From Flagellimonas sp. HMM57 (GTDB lineage Bacteria > Bacteroidota > Bacteroidia > Flavobacteriales > Flavobacteriaceae), in NCBI RefSeq assembly GCF_021390175.1, contig NZ_CP090004.1, positions 1,426,001-1,490,000 of the forward strand: a stretch of 64,000 nucleotides of DNA, written 5' to 3'. This document shows positions 42,664 through 52,148 of this stretch, one piece after another. Below the pieces are notes generated by a model. It made no database searches, was not told the origin of the DNA, and saw only the letters and a list, made by a program, of their open reading frames with translations. The number at the start of each line of letters is the position of its first letter. The stretch's first letter is position 1. The translations under genes and the position numbers were made by a program.

Positions 42664-44439
42664 TTGAAAAAGTTTTTAACACATATCAATACTCCAAAAG
42701 ACCTCAAGAAACTATCGCTCGATGAGTTGCCTCAACTTGCCTTGGAACTGAGGGAGTTTATTATTGATATTGTTTCTGCCAAGGAAGGACACCTTGGCGC
42801 AAGTTTGGGAGTTGTAGAACTTACCATTGCGCTACACTATGTTTTTGATACTCCAAATGACAAATTGATATGGGATGTTGGACACCAGGCCTATGGACAT
42901 AAAATTTTGACAGGTAGAAAGGAAGATTTCCATACGAACAGACAGTTAGGAGGCATAAGCGGTTTTCCCAAACGTAGTGAAAGTGAGTTTGATGATTTTG
43001 GCACGGGACACAGTTCAACCGCCATTTCTGCCATTCTCGGTATGGCCATGGCTTCAAAGATAGTCGACGAGAATTCAAAACAACATATCGCTGTTGTTGG
43101 TGATGCTTCCATAGCCAGCGGAATGGCTTTTGAAGGTTTGAACCACCTTGGGGTCACCAATACAAACTGCTTGGTCATACTCAATGATAATGCTATCGGT
43201 ATCGACCCAAGTGTTGGCGCATTAAAAAAATACCTTACCAATGTGAAGTTGGGAACAGCAAAGGATGAAAATATTTTTGAGTGTCTTAATTTAAATTATT
43301 CGGGCCCTATTGATGGGCATGATATCCACAAGCTAGTATCAGAACTGCAACGACTCAAGTCTGTGGAGGGACCTAAATTACTTCACATCATTACCACAAA
43401 AGGAAAAGGACTAAAAAAAGCCGAAGAAAATCAGGTAGTCTATCATGCCCCGGGAAAATTTGACAAAGATACTGGCGAACAAATAAAAAAAGCCGGTATA
43501 GAACAACCTCCCAAATATCAAGATGTTTTTGGTCTTACCTTACTTGAACTGGCCAAACAAAACAAAAAAATTGTTGGTATTACCCCGGCCATGCCTACTG
43601 GAAGTTCCCTAAAGCTCATGATGGAAGAGATTCCAGAAAGAGCTTTTGATGTCGGTATTGCAGAGCAGCACGCAGTAACTCTTGCTGCAGGAATGGCAAC
43701 TCAAGGCCTGATCCCTTTTTGCACTATTTATTCCACTTTTCTTCAACGGGCCTATGACCAGGTAATACATGATGTAGCACTACAAAAACTTCCTGTCATA
43801 TTTTGCTTGGACAGGGCAGGACTCGTAGGGCAGGACGGCCCAACCCATCACGGAGTTTTTGATTTAGCATATCTAAGGTGTATTCCCAATCTAATTGTTT
43901 ATGCCCCCATGAACGAGATGGAACTCCGCAACATCATGTACACTGCTCAAAGAGGAATAGAGTCACCAATAGCTATACGTTACCCAAGGGGGCGTGGTGC
44001 AAACCTTAACTGGAAAACCCAATTAAAGCCTATTGAAATTGGCACGGCACGTTGTCTAAAAAAAGGTACAAAAACTGCTGTTCTGACCTTGGGGCATCCC
44101 GGGAATCAGGTTGCCAACATTATGGAAGAACTAGGCCAGCCAAAATCTTTAGGGCATTACGATATGCGTTTTGTAAAACCATTGGATAAAAAAATGCTCA
44201 GAAACATTTTTACACAATATGACCACATCATTACGGTCGAAGATGGTTGCAAGACAGGTGGTTTTGGTTCTGCTATTTTAGAATTTGCCAACGAACAAAA
44301 TATTTCAACTCCCATTAAAATCTTTGGTATTCCAGATAAATTTATTGAGCATGGTACAATACCAGAAACCCAGCAAATGGCTGGTACGGATTTTGATGCA
44401 CTATACACTTATATTAAATCAACCTCATCATGCGACTAG
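42664..44439 (+). CDS. dxs: 1-deoxy-D-xylulose-5-phosphate synthase
   Basis: The first enzyme of the MEP pathway for isoprenoid precursors: it joins pyruvate and glyceraldehyde-3-phosphate using thiamine diphosphate. The motifs are clear: GHLGASLGVVELTIALHYVF, the cofactor-binding GDASIASGMAFEGLNHLG...N, and the diagnostic FCLDRAGLVGQDGPTHHG. 591 residues, normal for this phylum. The start is TTG at 42664; the preceding in-frame codons would begin before the promoter box. It should supply the polyprenyl synthase and carotenoid genes at 25.6-27.8 kb. Its end overlaps the next gene by 10 nt. Confidence 0.96.
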   Translation: MKKFLTHINTPKDLKKLSLDELPQLALELREFIIDIVSAKEGHLGASLGVVELTIALHYVFDTPNDKLIWDVGHQAYGHKILTGRKEDFHTNRQLGGISGFPKRSESEFDDFGTGHSSTAISAILGMAMASKIVDENSKQHIAVVGDASIASGMAFEGLNHLGVTNTNCLVILNDNAIGIDPSVGALKKYLTNVKLGTAKDENIFECLNLNYSGPIDGHDIHKLVSELQRLKSVEGPKLLHIITTKGKGLKKAEENQVVYHAPGKFDKDTGEQIKKAGIEQPPKYQDVFGLTLLELAKQNKKIVGITPAMPTGSSLKLMMEEIPERAFDVGIAEQHAVTLAAGMATQGLIPFCTIYSTFLQRAYDQVIHDVALQKLPVIFCLDRAGLVGQDGPTHHGVFDLAYLRCIPNLIVYAPMNEMELRNIMYTAQRGIESPIAIRYPRGRGANLNWKTQLKPIEIGTARCLKKGTKTAVLTLGHPGNQVANIMEELGQPKSLGHYDMRFVKPLDKKMLRNIFTQYDHIITVEDGCKTGGFGSAILEFANEQNISTPIKIFGIPDKFIEHGTIPETQQMAGTDFDALYTYIKSTSSCD

Positions 44440-45488
44440 TTACTTTTTTCGCTATTTTTCTTTTTGCTTTTTCTTCGGTTTATGCACAGGTAAATCCTTT
44501 ACAAGTATTTGAAAAGGATAGCGTAGCACCAGCATTTCAGGTGCAGCGCATTAAAGACATCAAACTAAAGTATGTTCCGCGGAGTGCGAAACTTACGGAT
44601 CCGAGAACTGTTCTTAACAGGGTGAAGCCTGTTCGTAAAAGATACAAGCAGTTTAAACCAACCTCGTTTTGGACAAAAGTCAATGAGTTTGGCCTTAACA
44701 TCAATGAAGTTGCATTTGTCAACTGGAACGCGGGTGGAGAAAACTCGGTATCCGCACTGAGTAGCGCACGTTTTGTCAGGAACTATAAGTTTCGATACTT
44801 AAACTGGAACAATGAGGCCCAACTTAGATATGGTGTAAACGCACAGGAAGGAAGGAAACTCAGAAAAACCGACGATCAAATTCGTCTCGCATCCGCAATA
44901 AGTTTCAGGAAAGATACGATTACCAACTGGTATTATTCCGTCAAAGCAACATTTAACACACAATTTTCCAATGGATTTAAATACCCAAATAGAGATACTC
45001 CTATCTCTAGGTTTATGTCCCCTGGATACCTATTTGTAGGTGCAGGTAAATCTTATATTCCCGAAGATGGAAAGTTCAATCTATATATATCACCATTGAC
45101 CCAAAAAGCAACATTTGTCTTAGACGAAGATTTATCTGAACAGGGAGCTTTTGGAGTAGAGCAAGGTGAAAACATTTTTATGGAAATTGGATTTCTTATC
45201 AATAACTCATGGGAAACTGAAATCCTCAAAAACGTGCTTATGAACCATAGGGTAAGTCTGTATACAGATTACCTCTTAAGCTTTGGAAATGTTGATATCG
45301 ATTGGGAAATGAACTTTAATCTAAAAGTGAACAAGTTCATCAACGCCAATATAGGCACCCATGTAATTTATGATGATGATATTAAATTTGACGAAGTGGT
45401 TGCCGATGACGGAACAGTCACAGACCCCGGAACTCCACGAATACAGTTTAAACAATTGTTGGGTGTAGGGTTGACCTATGCCTTCTAA
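44430..45488 (+). CDS. DUF3078 domain protein (outer-membrane beta-barrel type)
   Basis: A 352-residue exported protein (signal MRLVTFFAIFLFAFSSVYAQ). DUF3078 signatures include WTKVNEFGLNINEVAFVNW, the NWNAGGENSVSALSSARFVR-like VNWNAGGENSVSALSSARF and the C-terminal LGVGLTYAF, which ends in the aromatic residue usual for outer-membrane barrels. Its amphipathic strands agree with a porin-like barrel. The function is unknown. It overlaps dxs by 10 nt and is convergent, by 4 nt, with the dGTPase gene. Confidence 0.88.
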   Translation: MRLVTFFAIFLFAFSSVYAQVNPLQVFEKDSVAPAFQVQRIKDIKLKYVPRSAKLTDPRTVLNRVKPVRKRYKQFKPTSFWTKVNEFGLNINEVAFVNWNAGGENSVSALSSARFVRNYKFRYLNWNNEAQLRYGVNAQEGRKLRKTDDQIRLASAISFRKDTITNWYYSVKATFNTQFSNGFKYPNRDTPISRFMSPGYLFVGAGKSYIPEDGKFNLYISPLTQKATFVLDEDLSEQGAFGVEQGENIFMEIGFLINNSWETEILKNVLMNHRVSLYTDYLLSFGNVDIDWEMNFNLKVNKFINANIGTHVIYDDDIKFDEVVADDGTVTDPGTPRIQFKQLLGVGLTYAF

Positions 45489-46843
45489 AAATGTTTCCCC
45501 ATCAATTTTTCGTGAATGTGTACCGCTGCACTATCCGACAAGCTAGCAACAAAACAACAGGTATTCAATAAAATACTGTAAACAGAGGTATCCGTATTTC
45601 TATACGTTTCAGGCAAACTCCGTATCAATAGCGTATCATAATTGGTGTGGCTTCCTTCTTTCTTGTTGATAAGCGCATTCGTATAAATATCAAGAATATC
45701 TGAAATGATTTTATATCCGGCCAATTCCTTATCAGTTACCTCTGTCGACCTATAGATTTTTTCAATACTTAGCTTTATGATATCATCTACTTGTGCTTTA
45801 TACATTCCTTTGTCCAATAAGGATGAACTAAAACTACCATCCAGAATCTCCTTCTCATTCTTTTCAAAAACCTCGACCGCATCCAAAATCAAAGTGTTTA
45901 TGGCAAGTGCTCTCAAATAACTAAGTCGATCACTTGGGTATTTCATGGCGTTGTACTTTTTGGTATTGATGCTGCCTTTTACCAGATTTATGAGATATTC
46001 CAATGCATATTCTTCTGGAATAAGACCTAGGTTGATACCATCCTCAAAATCAATAATGGTATAACATATATCATCTGCAGCTTCCACCAGATAAGTCAAA
46101 GGATGCCTATAAAATCCTGTTTTAGGATTATTGGGATTAGTCTTAAGGCCAATTTCTTCAACGACTTGTCCAAAAAACTCTTTTTCGGACTGAAAGTACC
46201 CAAATTTTTTATCCGCAATATGCTTGGAAGGTTTTGTAGGCAATGAAGCTTTGGGGTATTTCATAAATGCCCCCAAGGTAGCATAGCTTAAACGCAGCCC
46301 ACCGGGAACCCCTTTTCGCGATTCGGTCAAAAGTTTAAATCCATTTGCGTTTCCTTCAAAATCTATGATATCTTGGTACTCTTCGGCTGAAAGGAGAGCT
46401 TTATAATTCTTTCCATTTCCTTGCTTAAAGTAATTTCCAATAGCTTTTTCACCACTATGACCAAAAGGCGGGTTTCCTATATCATGGGCAAGGGCCGCCG
46501 CAGCAACAATGGCCCCAAAATCATTAAAATGATATCCATGGACTTCGCTTAAATATGGATTTTTTGATAAGATCCGTTGCCCTGCAATACGTCCTAAACT
46601 CCTACCCACTACCGAAACTTCCAGACTATGGGTGAGTCGTGTGTGCACAAAGTCCTTTTTAGAACCAACGCTTATGGGCAGGGGAATGACCTGGGTTTTG
46701 TCCTGAAGACTTCTAAATGCAGAAGAAAAAATGATACGATCGTAATCTACTTCAAATCCTAAACGTGTCTCTTCCTGTTCTTTTCGTAGCCTTTTGCCCG
46801 TATCCCCATAGCGCTTCAAAGAAAGTAACCGTTCCCAGTCCAT
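45485..46843 (-). CDS. dgt: Deoxyguanosinetriphosphate triphosphohydrolase
   Basis: An HD-domain enzyme that splits dGTP to deoxyguanosine and triphosphate. The N-terminal signature is FSSAFRSLQDKTQVIPLP, then FVHTRLTHSLEVS with a metal-binding His and the HD pair in ALAHDIGNPPFGHSGE. 452 residues with the ATG at 46843 (MDWERLLSLKRYG); the longer frame to 46939 has no family match and overlaps the divergent promoter region. Related proteins act on dNTPs in general, so the substrate is assigned by family only. Confidence 0.93.
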   Translation of the reverse strand: MDWERLLSLKRYGDTGKRLRKEQEETRLGFEVDYDRIIFSSAFRSLQDKTQVIPLPISVGSKKDFVHTRLTHSLEVSVVGRSLGRIAGQRILSKNPYLSEVHGYHFNDFGAIVAAAALAHDIGNPPFGHSGEKAIGNYFKQGNGKNYKALLSAEEYQDIIDFEGNANGFKLLTESRKGVPGGLRLSYATLGAFMKYPKASLPTKPSKHIADKKFGYFQSEKEFFGQVVEEIGLKTNPNNPKTGFYRHPLTYLVEAADDICYTIIDFEDGINLGLIPEEYALEYLINLVKGSINTKKYNAMKYPSDRLSYLRALAINTLILDAVEVFEKNEKEILDGSFSSSLLDKGMYKAQVDDIIKLSIEKIYRSTEVTDKELAGYKIISDILDIYTNALINKKEGSHTNYDTLLIRSLPETYRNTDTSVYSILLNTCCFVASLSDSAAVHIHEKLMGKHF

Positions 46844-46992
46844 AGCATTATTAGTTTTGGGCGAAGATATGCCAAAAGATAAATTTTCTTCTTTTAGCAT
46901 TAAAAATAATCCTGTTTTCCTGATTGCATTTCGTAACATTTTATTAACCTTGATGCGGATTTATAATAGCATTTTTGCCATATTTCTTTTAT

Positions 46993-49275
46993 ATGGGGGA
47001 GAACATCTACATTTTCATGGTTATCGCCTTGGCAATTCTTGCAATAACCGATTTAGTGGTTGGTGTCAGTAATGATGCTGTTAACTTTTTAAACTCTGCA
47101 ATAGGGTCCAAAGCAATTTCCTTTAAAACAATAATGATCGTTGCAAGTGTAGGTATCGCTTTTGGTGCTATATCTTCAAGTGGTATGATGGAAGTTGCCC
47201 GAAAGGGTATTTTTAATCCGGGTGAATTTGTCTTTGAGGAGATTATGATCATATTTATGGCGGTCATGATCACGGACATTCTGCTCTTGGATTTTTTCAA
47301 TACGTTGGGTATGCCCACCTCTACAACTGTTTCCATTGTATTTGAACTTTTAGGTGCTTCCGTGGCAATCTCATTGGTCAAAATAAACAAAATGGATGGT
47401 GGGTTTTCAGACCTGGCAACCTACATCAATACAGATAAGGCCACAGAAATCATTGTAGGAATATTGCTCTCGGTTTTTATAGCTTTCACCATTGGTGCCA
47501 TAGTTCAGTTCCTTTCAAGATTATGGATTTCCTTTAACTTTAAAGCAAGGTCCAAATGGGTAGAAGCTCTTTTTGGGGGCTTGGCCATTACCGCGATTAT
47601 TTATTTTATATTGGTAAAGGGCCTAAAAAGTGCCGCTATTTTTAATGGCGCTCTTTCTGAATTTATTGCCACCCAACCACAACTTTTTGTATTGGCGGAC
47701 ATTATAGTATGGACACTAATTTCTTATGTTTTTGCCAAATTTCTGAACTGGAATGTTTATAAACTTGTCATTGCTTTTGGAACCTTTGCATTGGCTATGG
47801 CCTTCGCTGGAAATGACCTCGTAAATTTTATAGGTGTTCCCATTGCAGCACTACAATCCTTCCAAGATTGGAGTGCTTCAGGTATAGCCCCGGCAGACTA
47901 TAACATGAGTGGATTATCTGCTGCTGTACAGACCCCAACACTACTTTTACTTCTTTCTGGTGGCATCATGGTCATTACACTTTGGTTTTCCTCTAAAGCA
48001 AAAAGTGTCGTTAAGACCAGTGTAGATCTTGCAAGACAGGACGAAGGCGATGAGCGTTTTCAACCCAATTATCTTTCTAGACAGGTTGTAAAACTGAGTA
48101 TTGCCGCATTTGAAAATCTTTCAAAAGTAATTCCACCTTCTATTCAAAAAGGTATAGACAAACGTTTTGCTGTTCCATACACTTATGTTCCAAAAAGTAA
48201 AGTTCAGGAAATGCCTGCATTCGATATGGTAAGAGCTTCTGTAAATCTTATGGTGGCCAGTGTTCTTATATCCATTGCCACCTCCATGAAGTTGCCTTTA
48301 TCGACTACCTATGTCACATTTATGGTCACCATGGGTACATCTCTAGCAGATAGGGCATGGGGAGCGGAAAGTGCTGTATATAGAGTTGCCGGAGTATTGA
48401 ATGTAATAGGCGGTTGGTTCTTTACGGCCTTGAGTGCCTTTGTAGCAGCTTCGATCATAGCCTATATCCTTTACCTTGGCGGATTTATTGGACTGATACT
48501 ATTGTTGCTTGCCGCAGCCACTATTTTACTGCGCAATTACATGTCTCACAACAAAAAAACAAAGGTCATTAGAGCGGAAGATAGCTTGCGCAGGGCAGAG
48601 AGCAGTTCCATACAGGGGGTTATCGAAGAAAGTGCCGATAATATTGGCAACATGATCAAGAGAAGTAACAAAATATACACCAATTGTGTCAACGGATTGG
48701 CAAGACATGATATAGAAACACTCAGAAAAAATAGAAAGGGGGTCAATAAAATGTCTGGTGAAATAGACGATCTAAAAAACAACATTTTCTATTTTATCAA
48801 AAATTTGGACGAATCCAGTGTTGGTGGTGCCAGTAATTTCTACATCAGTCTATTGGGCCACCTACAGGATTTTTCACAATCTCTGGAATACATTTCCACA
48901 TTGGGTTACAAACATGTGCATAACAATCATAAAAAGTTAAAGTATACACAGATCAAGGAACTCAAGGAACTGGATGTTGAACTGGAACAACTTTTTAACA
49001 ATACCCAAGAAATTTTTCAGACCAGGACTTTTGAAAAAATTCAATCAATCTTGATACGTAGGGATCAACTGTTTAAAATTATTTCGGAAAAAATAGAAAA
49101 GCAGGTAGCACGAACACGTACCGAAGAGTCGAGCCCAAAAAACACAACCTTATATTTCTCCTTTTTGACAGAGAGTAAGGACTTGGTAAAATCCACAATG
49201 AAATTATTGGAACTCTATTATTCAGAGCATGATAGCACTGTGGAGCCGGCCAGAATTGAAAAACAAAATAATTAG
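46993..49275 (+). CDS. Inorganic phosphate transporter (PiT family) with C-terminal helical domain
   Basis: A 760-residue Na+/H+-coupled phosphate transporter. The two PiT signatures are TDLVVGVSNDAVNFLNSAIG near the N-terminus and MAFAGNDLVNFIGVPIAALQ in the middle. About twelve helices end near residue 530. The last 220 residues (RAEDSLRRAESSSIQGVIEE onward) are soluble and helical and resemble the PhoU/DUF47 partners that in other bacteria are encoded beside pit. ATG at 46993 is preferred to the TTG at 46975. It is divergent from dgt. Confidence 0.92.
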   Translation: MGENIYIFMVIALAILAITDLVVGVSNDAVNFLNSAIGSKAISFKTIMIVASVGIAFGAISSSGMMEVARKGIFNPGEFVFEEIMIIFMAVMITDILLLDFFNTLGMPTSTTVSIVFELLGASVAISLVKINKMDGGFSDLATYINTDKATEIIVGILLSVFIAFTIGAIVQFLSRLWISFNFKARSKWVEALFGGLAITAIIYFILVKGLKSAAIFNGALSEFIATQPQLFVLADIIVWTLISYVFAKFLNWNVYKLVIAFGTFALAMAFAGNDLVNFIGVPIAALQSFQDWSASGIAPADYNMSGLSAAVQTPTLLLLLSGGIMVITLWFSSKAKSVVKTSVDLARQDEGDERFQPNYLSRQVVKLSIAAFENLSKVIPPSIQKGIDKRFAVPYTYVPKSKVQEMPAFDMVRASVNLMVASVLISIATSMKLPLSTTYVTFMVTMGTSLADRAWGAESAVYRVAGVLNVIGGWFFTALSAFVAASIIAYILYLGGFIGLILLLLAAATILLRNYMSHNKKTKVIRAEDSLRRAESSSIQGVIEESADNIGNMIKRSNKIYTNCVNGLARHDIETLRKNRKGVNKMSGEIDDLKNNIFYFIKNLDESSVGGASNFYISLLGHLQDFSQSLEYISTLGYKHVHNNHKKLKYTQIKELKELDVELEQLFNNTQEIFQTRTFEKIQSILIRRDQLFKIISEKIEKQVARTRTEESSPKNTTLYFSFLTESKDLVKSTMKLLELYYSEHDSTVEPARIEKQNN

Positions 49276-49286
49276 TCTACCTTACA

Positions 49287-49294
49287 TATCTTTG
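49287..49294 (+). promoter_or_regulatory. Promoter-like box before the gene at 49300
   Basis: TATCTTTG fits TAnnTTTG and ends 5 nt before the ATG at 49300. The -33 element is not clear. Confidence 0.4.
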
Positions 49295-49299
49295 GTCCT

Positions 49300-50016
49300 A
49301 TGCGTCAACTGTTTATAGTTTTTGTGCTGCTAATTGGTGGAATTGCTGTTGCCCAAAACATTTCAGCTACTGAATTATTGGAAAAGACCATCGAATTTCA
49401 CGATCCAAACAAACGATGGAACACCTTTAAAGGTTCTTTTAAGATTACAATGCAAACTCCTAAATCCAGCGAGCGATTAAGTATAATAGCTTTAAATAAC
49501 CCAAAGGAACAATTCAATTTAAAAGTAGAAAAAGATAGTGCCGTCTACCAATATGATTTTGATGGAGAGAAGTGTACTACAACCCTGAATGGCTCTCCAG
49601 AAGTTACCGATGCAGCTAGAAAAAAGTACAGATTGACCTGTGAACGGGGTAAAATGATGCGAAATTACTATACCTATCTATATGGGCTTCCCATGAAATT
49701 AAAAGACCCTGGAACTATTATTGATGACAAGGTACAGCACAAAAAATTTAAGGGGAAAGACTATTTGGTTCTAAAAGTTAATTATACAGAGGGCGTTGGT
49801 GATGATGTCTGGTACTTCTATTTTGACCCGAAAACCTATGCTATGGAAGTCTACCAATTTTATCATGATGAGACAAAAAATGATGGGGAGTATATTCTTT
49901 TGGAAGACTTAGAAGATATCAATGGAATAAAAATGCCCAAGAAAAGGGCATGGTACTATAACAAGGATAATACGTATTTGGCTACGGATACTTTAAAAGG
50001 TTCAGCTCAAAAGTAA
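49300..50016 (+). CDS. Secreted protein of DUF6503 / lipoprotein-sorting-like fold
   Basis: A 238-residue exported protein (signal MRQLFIVFVLLIGGIAVAQN). The mature part reads as one curved beta-sheet: TFKGSFKITMQTPKSSERLS, KDYLVLKVNYTEGVGDDVWY and DVWYFYFDPKTYAMEVYQFY, which fits the half-barrel of LolA-like and DUF6503 proteins. A role in handling lipids or lipoproteins in the periplasm is inferred from fold only. It is convergent with nadD by 2 bp. Confidence 0.72.
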   Translation: MRQLFIVFVLLIGGIAVAQNISATELLEKTIEFHDPNKRWNTFKGSFKITMQTPKSSERLSIIALNNPKEQFNLKVEKDSAVYQYDFDGEKCTTTLNGSPEVTDAARKKYRLTCERGKMMRNYYTYLYGLPMKLKDPGTIIDDKVQHKKFKGKDYLVLKVNYTEGVGDDVWYFYFDPKTYAMEVYQFYHDETKNDGEYILLEDLEDINGIKMPKKRAWYYNKDNTYLATDTLKGSAQK

Positions 50017-50018
50017 AC

Positions 50019-50603
50019 TTACCTGTAAAAATTCATCTCATCCATGTACCGCCAAACAGCATCAGGTAGTAATGGCCTGATGTTTTTCCCGTTTTTATGT
50101 TCTTTTCGAATGAACGTAGAGGAAATCTCCATTATAGGAGCTTTTATGGCCGTAATCTTTGGATGTCCTTTAAACCTATGTTCTATGGTTCCTTCAGATA
50201 CTCTGGGATACACGTAGATTGAATAATGTTCTAAAATGGCTTCATAATTTTTCCATTTATGAAAGCTCTTTAGGTTATCCTCGCCCATGATAAGTGAAAA
50301 GCTATGGCCCTCGCCATAATTCTCATCCAAATGTGCCAAAGTTGTAATGGTATAATTGGGCTGTGGTAGGTCAAACTCTATCTTGCTCGGTTTCAATTTT
50401 GGATAGTCTTGTACCGCTTCAAAAACCATTTGATACCGATGGTGGTTTTCCAATAGGGATTGTTTTGTTTTAAAGGGGCTTTGCGGGGTGATGATGAACC
50501 AAATCTCATCCAATTCGGAAAATTCGACCATATGATTGGCAATGGCCAAATGTCCAACATGTATGGGGTTAAAAGTACCAAAGTAGAGTCCTACTTGCTT
50601 CAT
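50019..50603 (-). CDS. nadD: Nicotinate-nucleotide adenylyltransferase
   Basis: A 194-residue nucleotidyltransferase that makes nicotinate adenine dinucleotide in NAD synthesis. The (H/T)xGH motif is GTFNPIHVGHLAIAN, and the C-terminal ISSTFIR (SxTxxR) motif is intact. It lies 3 bp after gmk in the yicC-gmk-nadD operon, an order widespread in Bacteroidota. Confidence 0.95.
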   Translation of the reverse strand: MKQVGLYFGTFNPIHVGHLAIANHMVEFSELDEIWFIITPQSPFKTKQSLLENHHRYQMVFEAVQDYPKLKPSKIEFDLPQPNYTITTLAHLDENYGEGHSFSLIMGEDNLKSFHKWKNYEAILEHYSIYVYPRVSEGTIEHRFKGHPKITAIKAPIMEISSTFIRKEHKNGKNIRPLLPDAVWRYMDEMNFYR

Positions 50604-50606
50604 TTC

Positions 50607-51206
50607 CTAATCTTCGTCTGAAGTGGTTATTTCCGCTCCCACAAAATCAGAGACCAATTTATGGGCTTCTTTTAATGCAATATCTAGATCATAATTCTTG
50701 ATGATTTCATCAAACTGTGGTGCCGTAGCAAGTTCAACGGAAGCTTTTGCGACACGCATGTTTATTTTATCATCGCTTTCTGTACTGCGTTTTTTGAGCC
50801 TAATTTTTAATTCATCAACACTGGGTGGCTTTACAAAAACTGCCAAGGTCTCTTTAGGAAACTTCTTTTTTATGCGCAATCCGCCAACCACATCGATATC
50901 AAAAATTACATTCTTGCCCTCGGACCATAGACGTTCCACCTCACTCTTTAGCGTACCATAGAAGTTATCGCGGTAGACTTCCTCCCATTCTAAAAAATCT
51001 TCATTTTTAATGTGATTTTTAAATTCGGATATCGACATAAAATAATAATTGATACCGTGCTTCTCCTTACCTCTCCTTGGGCGTGATGTTGCCGAAACGG
51101 AGAACGCCAAATTAAGCTCTGGTTGTTCCAATAAATATTTGACTATTGTGGTTTTTCCACTGCCCGAAGGTGCCGAAAAAATGAGAAGTTTTCCACCTTT
51201 CTTCAT
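50607..51206 (-). CDS. gmk: Guanylate kinase
   Basis: A 199-residue kinase that converts GMP to GDP. The P-loop is SAPSGSGKTTIVKYL. The GMP-binding region SVSATSRPRRGKEKHGINYY is typical. Its start overlaps the yicC stop by 4 nt (ATGA), and nadD follows. Confidence 0.96.
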   Translation of the reverse strand: MKKGGKLLIFSAPSGSGKTTIVKYLLEQPELNLAFSVSATSRPRRGKEKHGINYYFMSISEFKNHIKNEDFLEWEEVYRDNFYGTLKSEVERLWSEGKNVIFDIDVVGGLRIKKKFPKETLAVFVKPPSVDELKIRLKKRSTESDDKINMRVAKASVELATAPQFDEIIKNYDLDIALKEAHKLVSDFVGAEITTSDED

Positions 51207-52060
51207 AATACGTTCAACATTTGTTCCTTAATTTTCTCCAACTCATCCTTCATTTGGACTACCAATTGCTGCATTGGTGCATAGTTGGCTTTAGAACCTA
51301 TCGTATTGATTTCCCTACCGATTTCCTGCGCAATAAAACCAAGTTTCTTACCATTGGAGTCTTTGGATTGCAGTGTACTTTCAAAATAGTTTAGATGGTT
51401 CGTCAGGCGCACTTTCTCTTCGGTGATGTCGTATTTCTCCAGATAGTAGATCAATTCCTGTTCAAACCTATTGGCATCCAATTCTACTTTCAAGTCAGCA
51501 ACAGCTTTTTCCAAACGTTCCCTTACGGTATTTAAACGTTCTGGGTCCATAGTATTTACCTCGTCTAGGAGAACTTTTAGATTTTTAAGCCGTTCTATAA
51601 AATCTTTTTCCAAAACTTCTCCCTCTTCATTACGAAACGCAACGATTTTGGTAAGTGCCTGTTTCATTGCCTCTTTTATGGATGCATACTCCGTCTCGTC
51701 AATGTCCCCTTTTTCGGTCTTCATGGTGTCTGGCATGCGCAAGGCCATTTCCAATAATTTCAAATCATCGCCATCTGCTATTTTGGAAAGTTGTTGCATA
51801 TATTGTTTCACTACAACCTGGTTTACTTCTGCTGTAGTCTCCTCTCCCGTAATTTCTACGTAAAGTCCAAAATCCACTTTGCCCCTAACCAAAATATTGG
51901 CGATCATTTTCCGAAGCTCTAATTCTTTTTCCCGATACGATTGGGATATTCTGGCATTGATATCGAGGTTTTTGCTGTTAAGTGATTTGAGCTCAACGGT
52001 AATTTTTTTAGAAGGAAGCTGTACTACATGCTTCCCAAAGCCTGTCATGGATTGAATCAT
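51203..52060 (-). CDS. yicC: YicC family endoribonuclease
   Basis: A 285-residue protein with the YicC N-terminal domain (MIQSMTGFGKHVVQLPSKKI, TVELKSLNSKNLDINARIS) and a DUF1732 C-terminal domain (ERLEKAVADLKVELDANRFE onward, ending ELEKIKEQMLNVL). Family members in enterobacteria and Bacillus degrade selected RNAs. It leads the operon with gmk and nadD. A TACCTTTG box at 52081-52088 (minus strand) lies 20 nt before the ATG. Confidence 0.93.
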   Translation of the reverse strand: MIQSMTGFGKHVVQLPSKKITVELKSLNSKNLDINARISQSYREKELELRKMIANILVRGKVDFGLYVEITGEETTAEVNQVVVKQYMQQLSKIADGDDLKLLEMALRMPDTMKTEKGDIDETEYASIKEAMKQALTKIVAFRNEEGEVLEKDFIERLKNLKVLLDEVNTMDPERLNTVRERLEKAVADLKVELDANRFEQELIYYLEKYDITEEKVRLTNHLNYFESTLQSKDSNGKKLGFIAQEIGREINTIGSKANYAPMQQLVVQMKDELEKIKEQMLNVL

Positions 52061-52148
52061 ACGGGGTGATTATATTTCAACAAAGGTAACCAAAATAGGA
52101 TTCTACCGTTTGGTTTGTACTAGGGCGCTTAAGGGGCTACTTTATAGC

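Noticed and set aside
46844..46939. Upstream extension of the dGTPase to 46939
   Set aside because: The added residues do not match the family and run into the divergent promoter of the phosphate transporter.
51471..51863. 130-codon plus-strand frame
   Set aside because: Antisense shadow of yicC.
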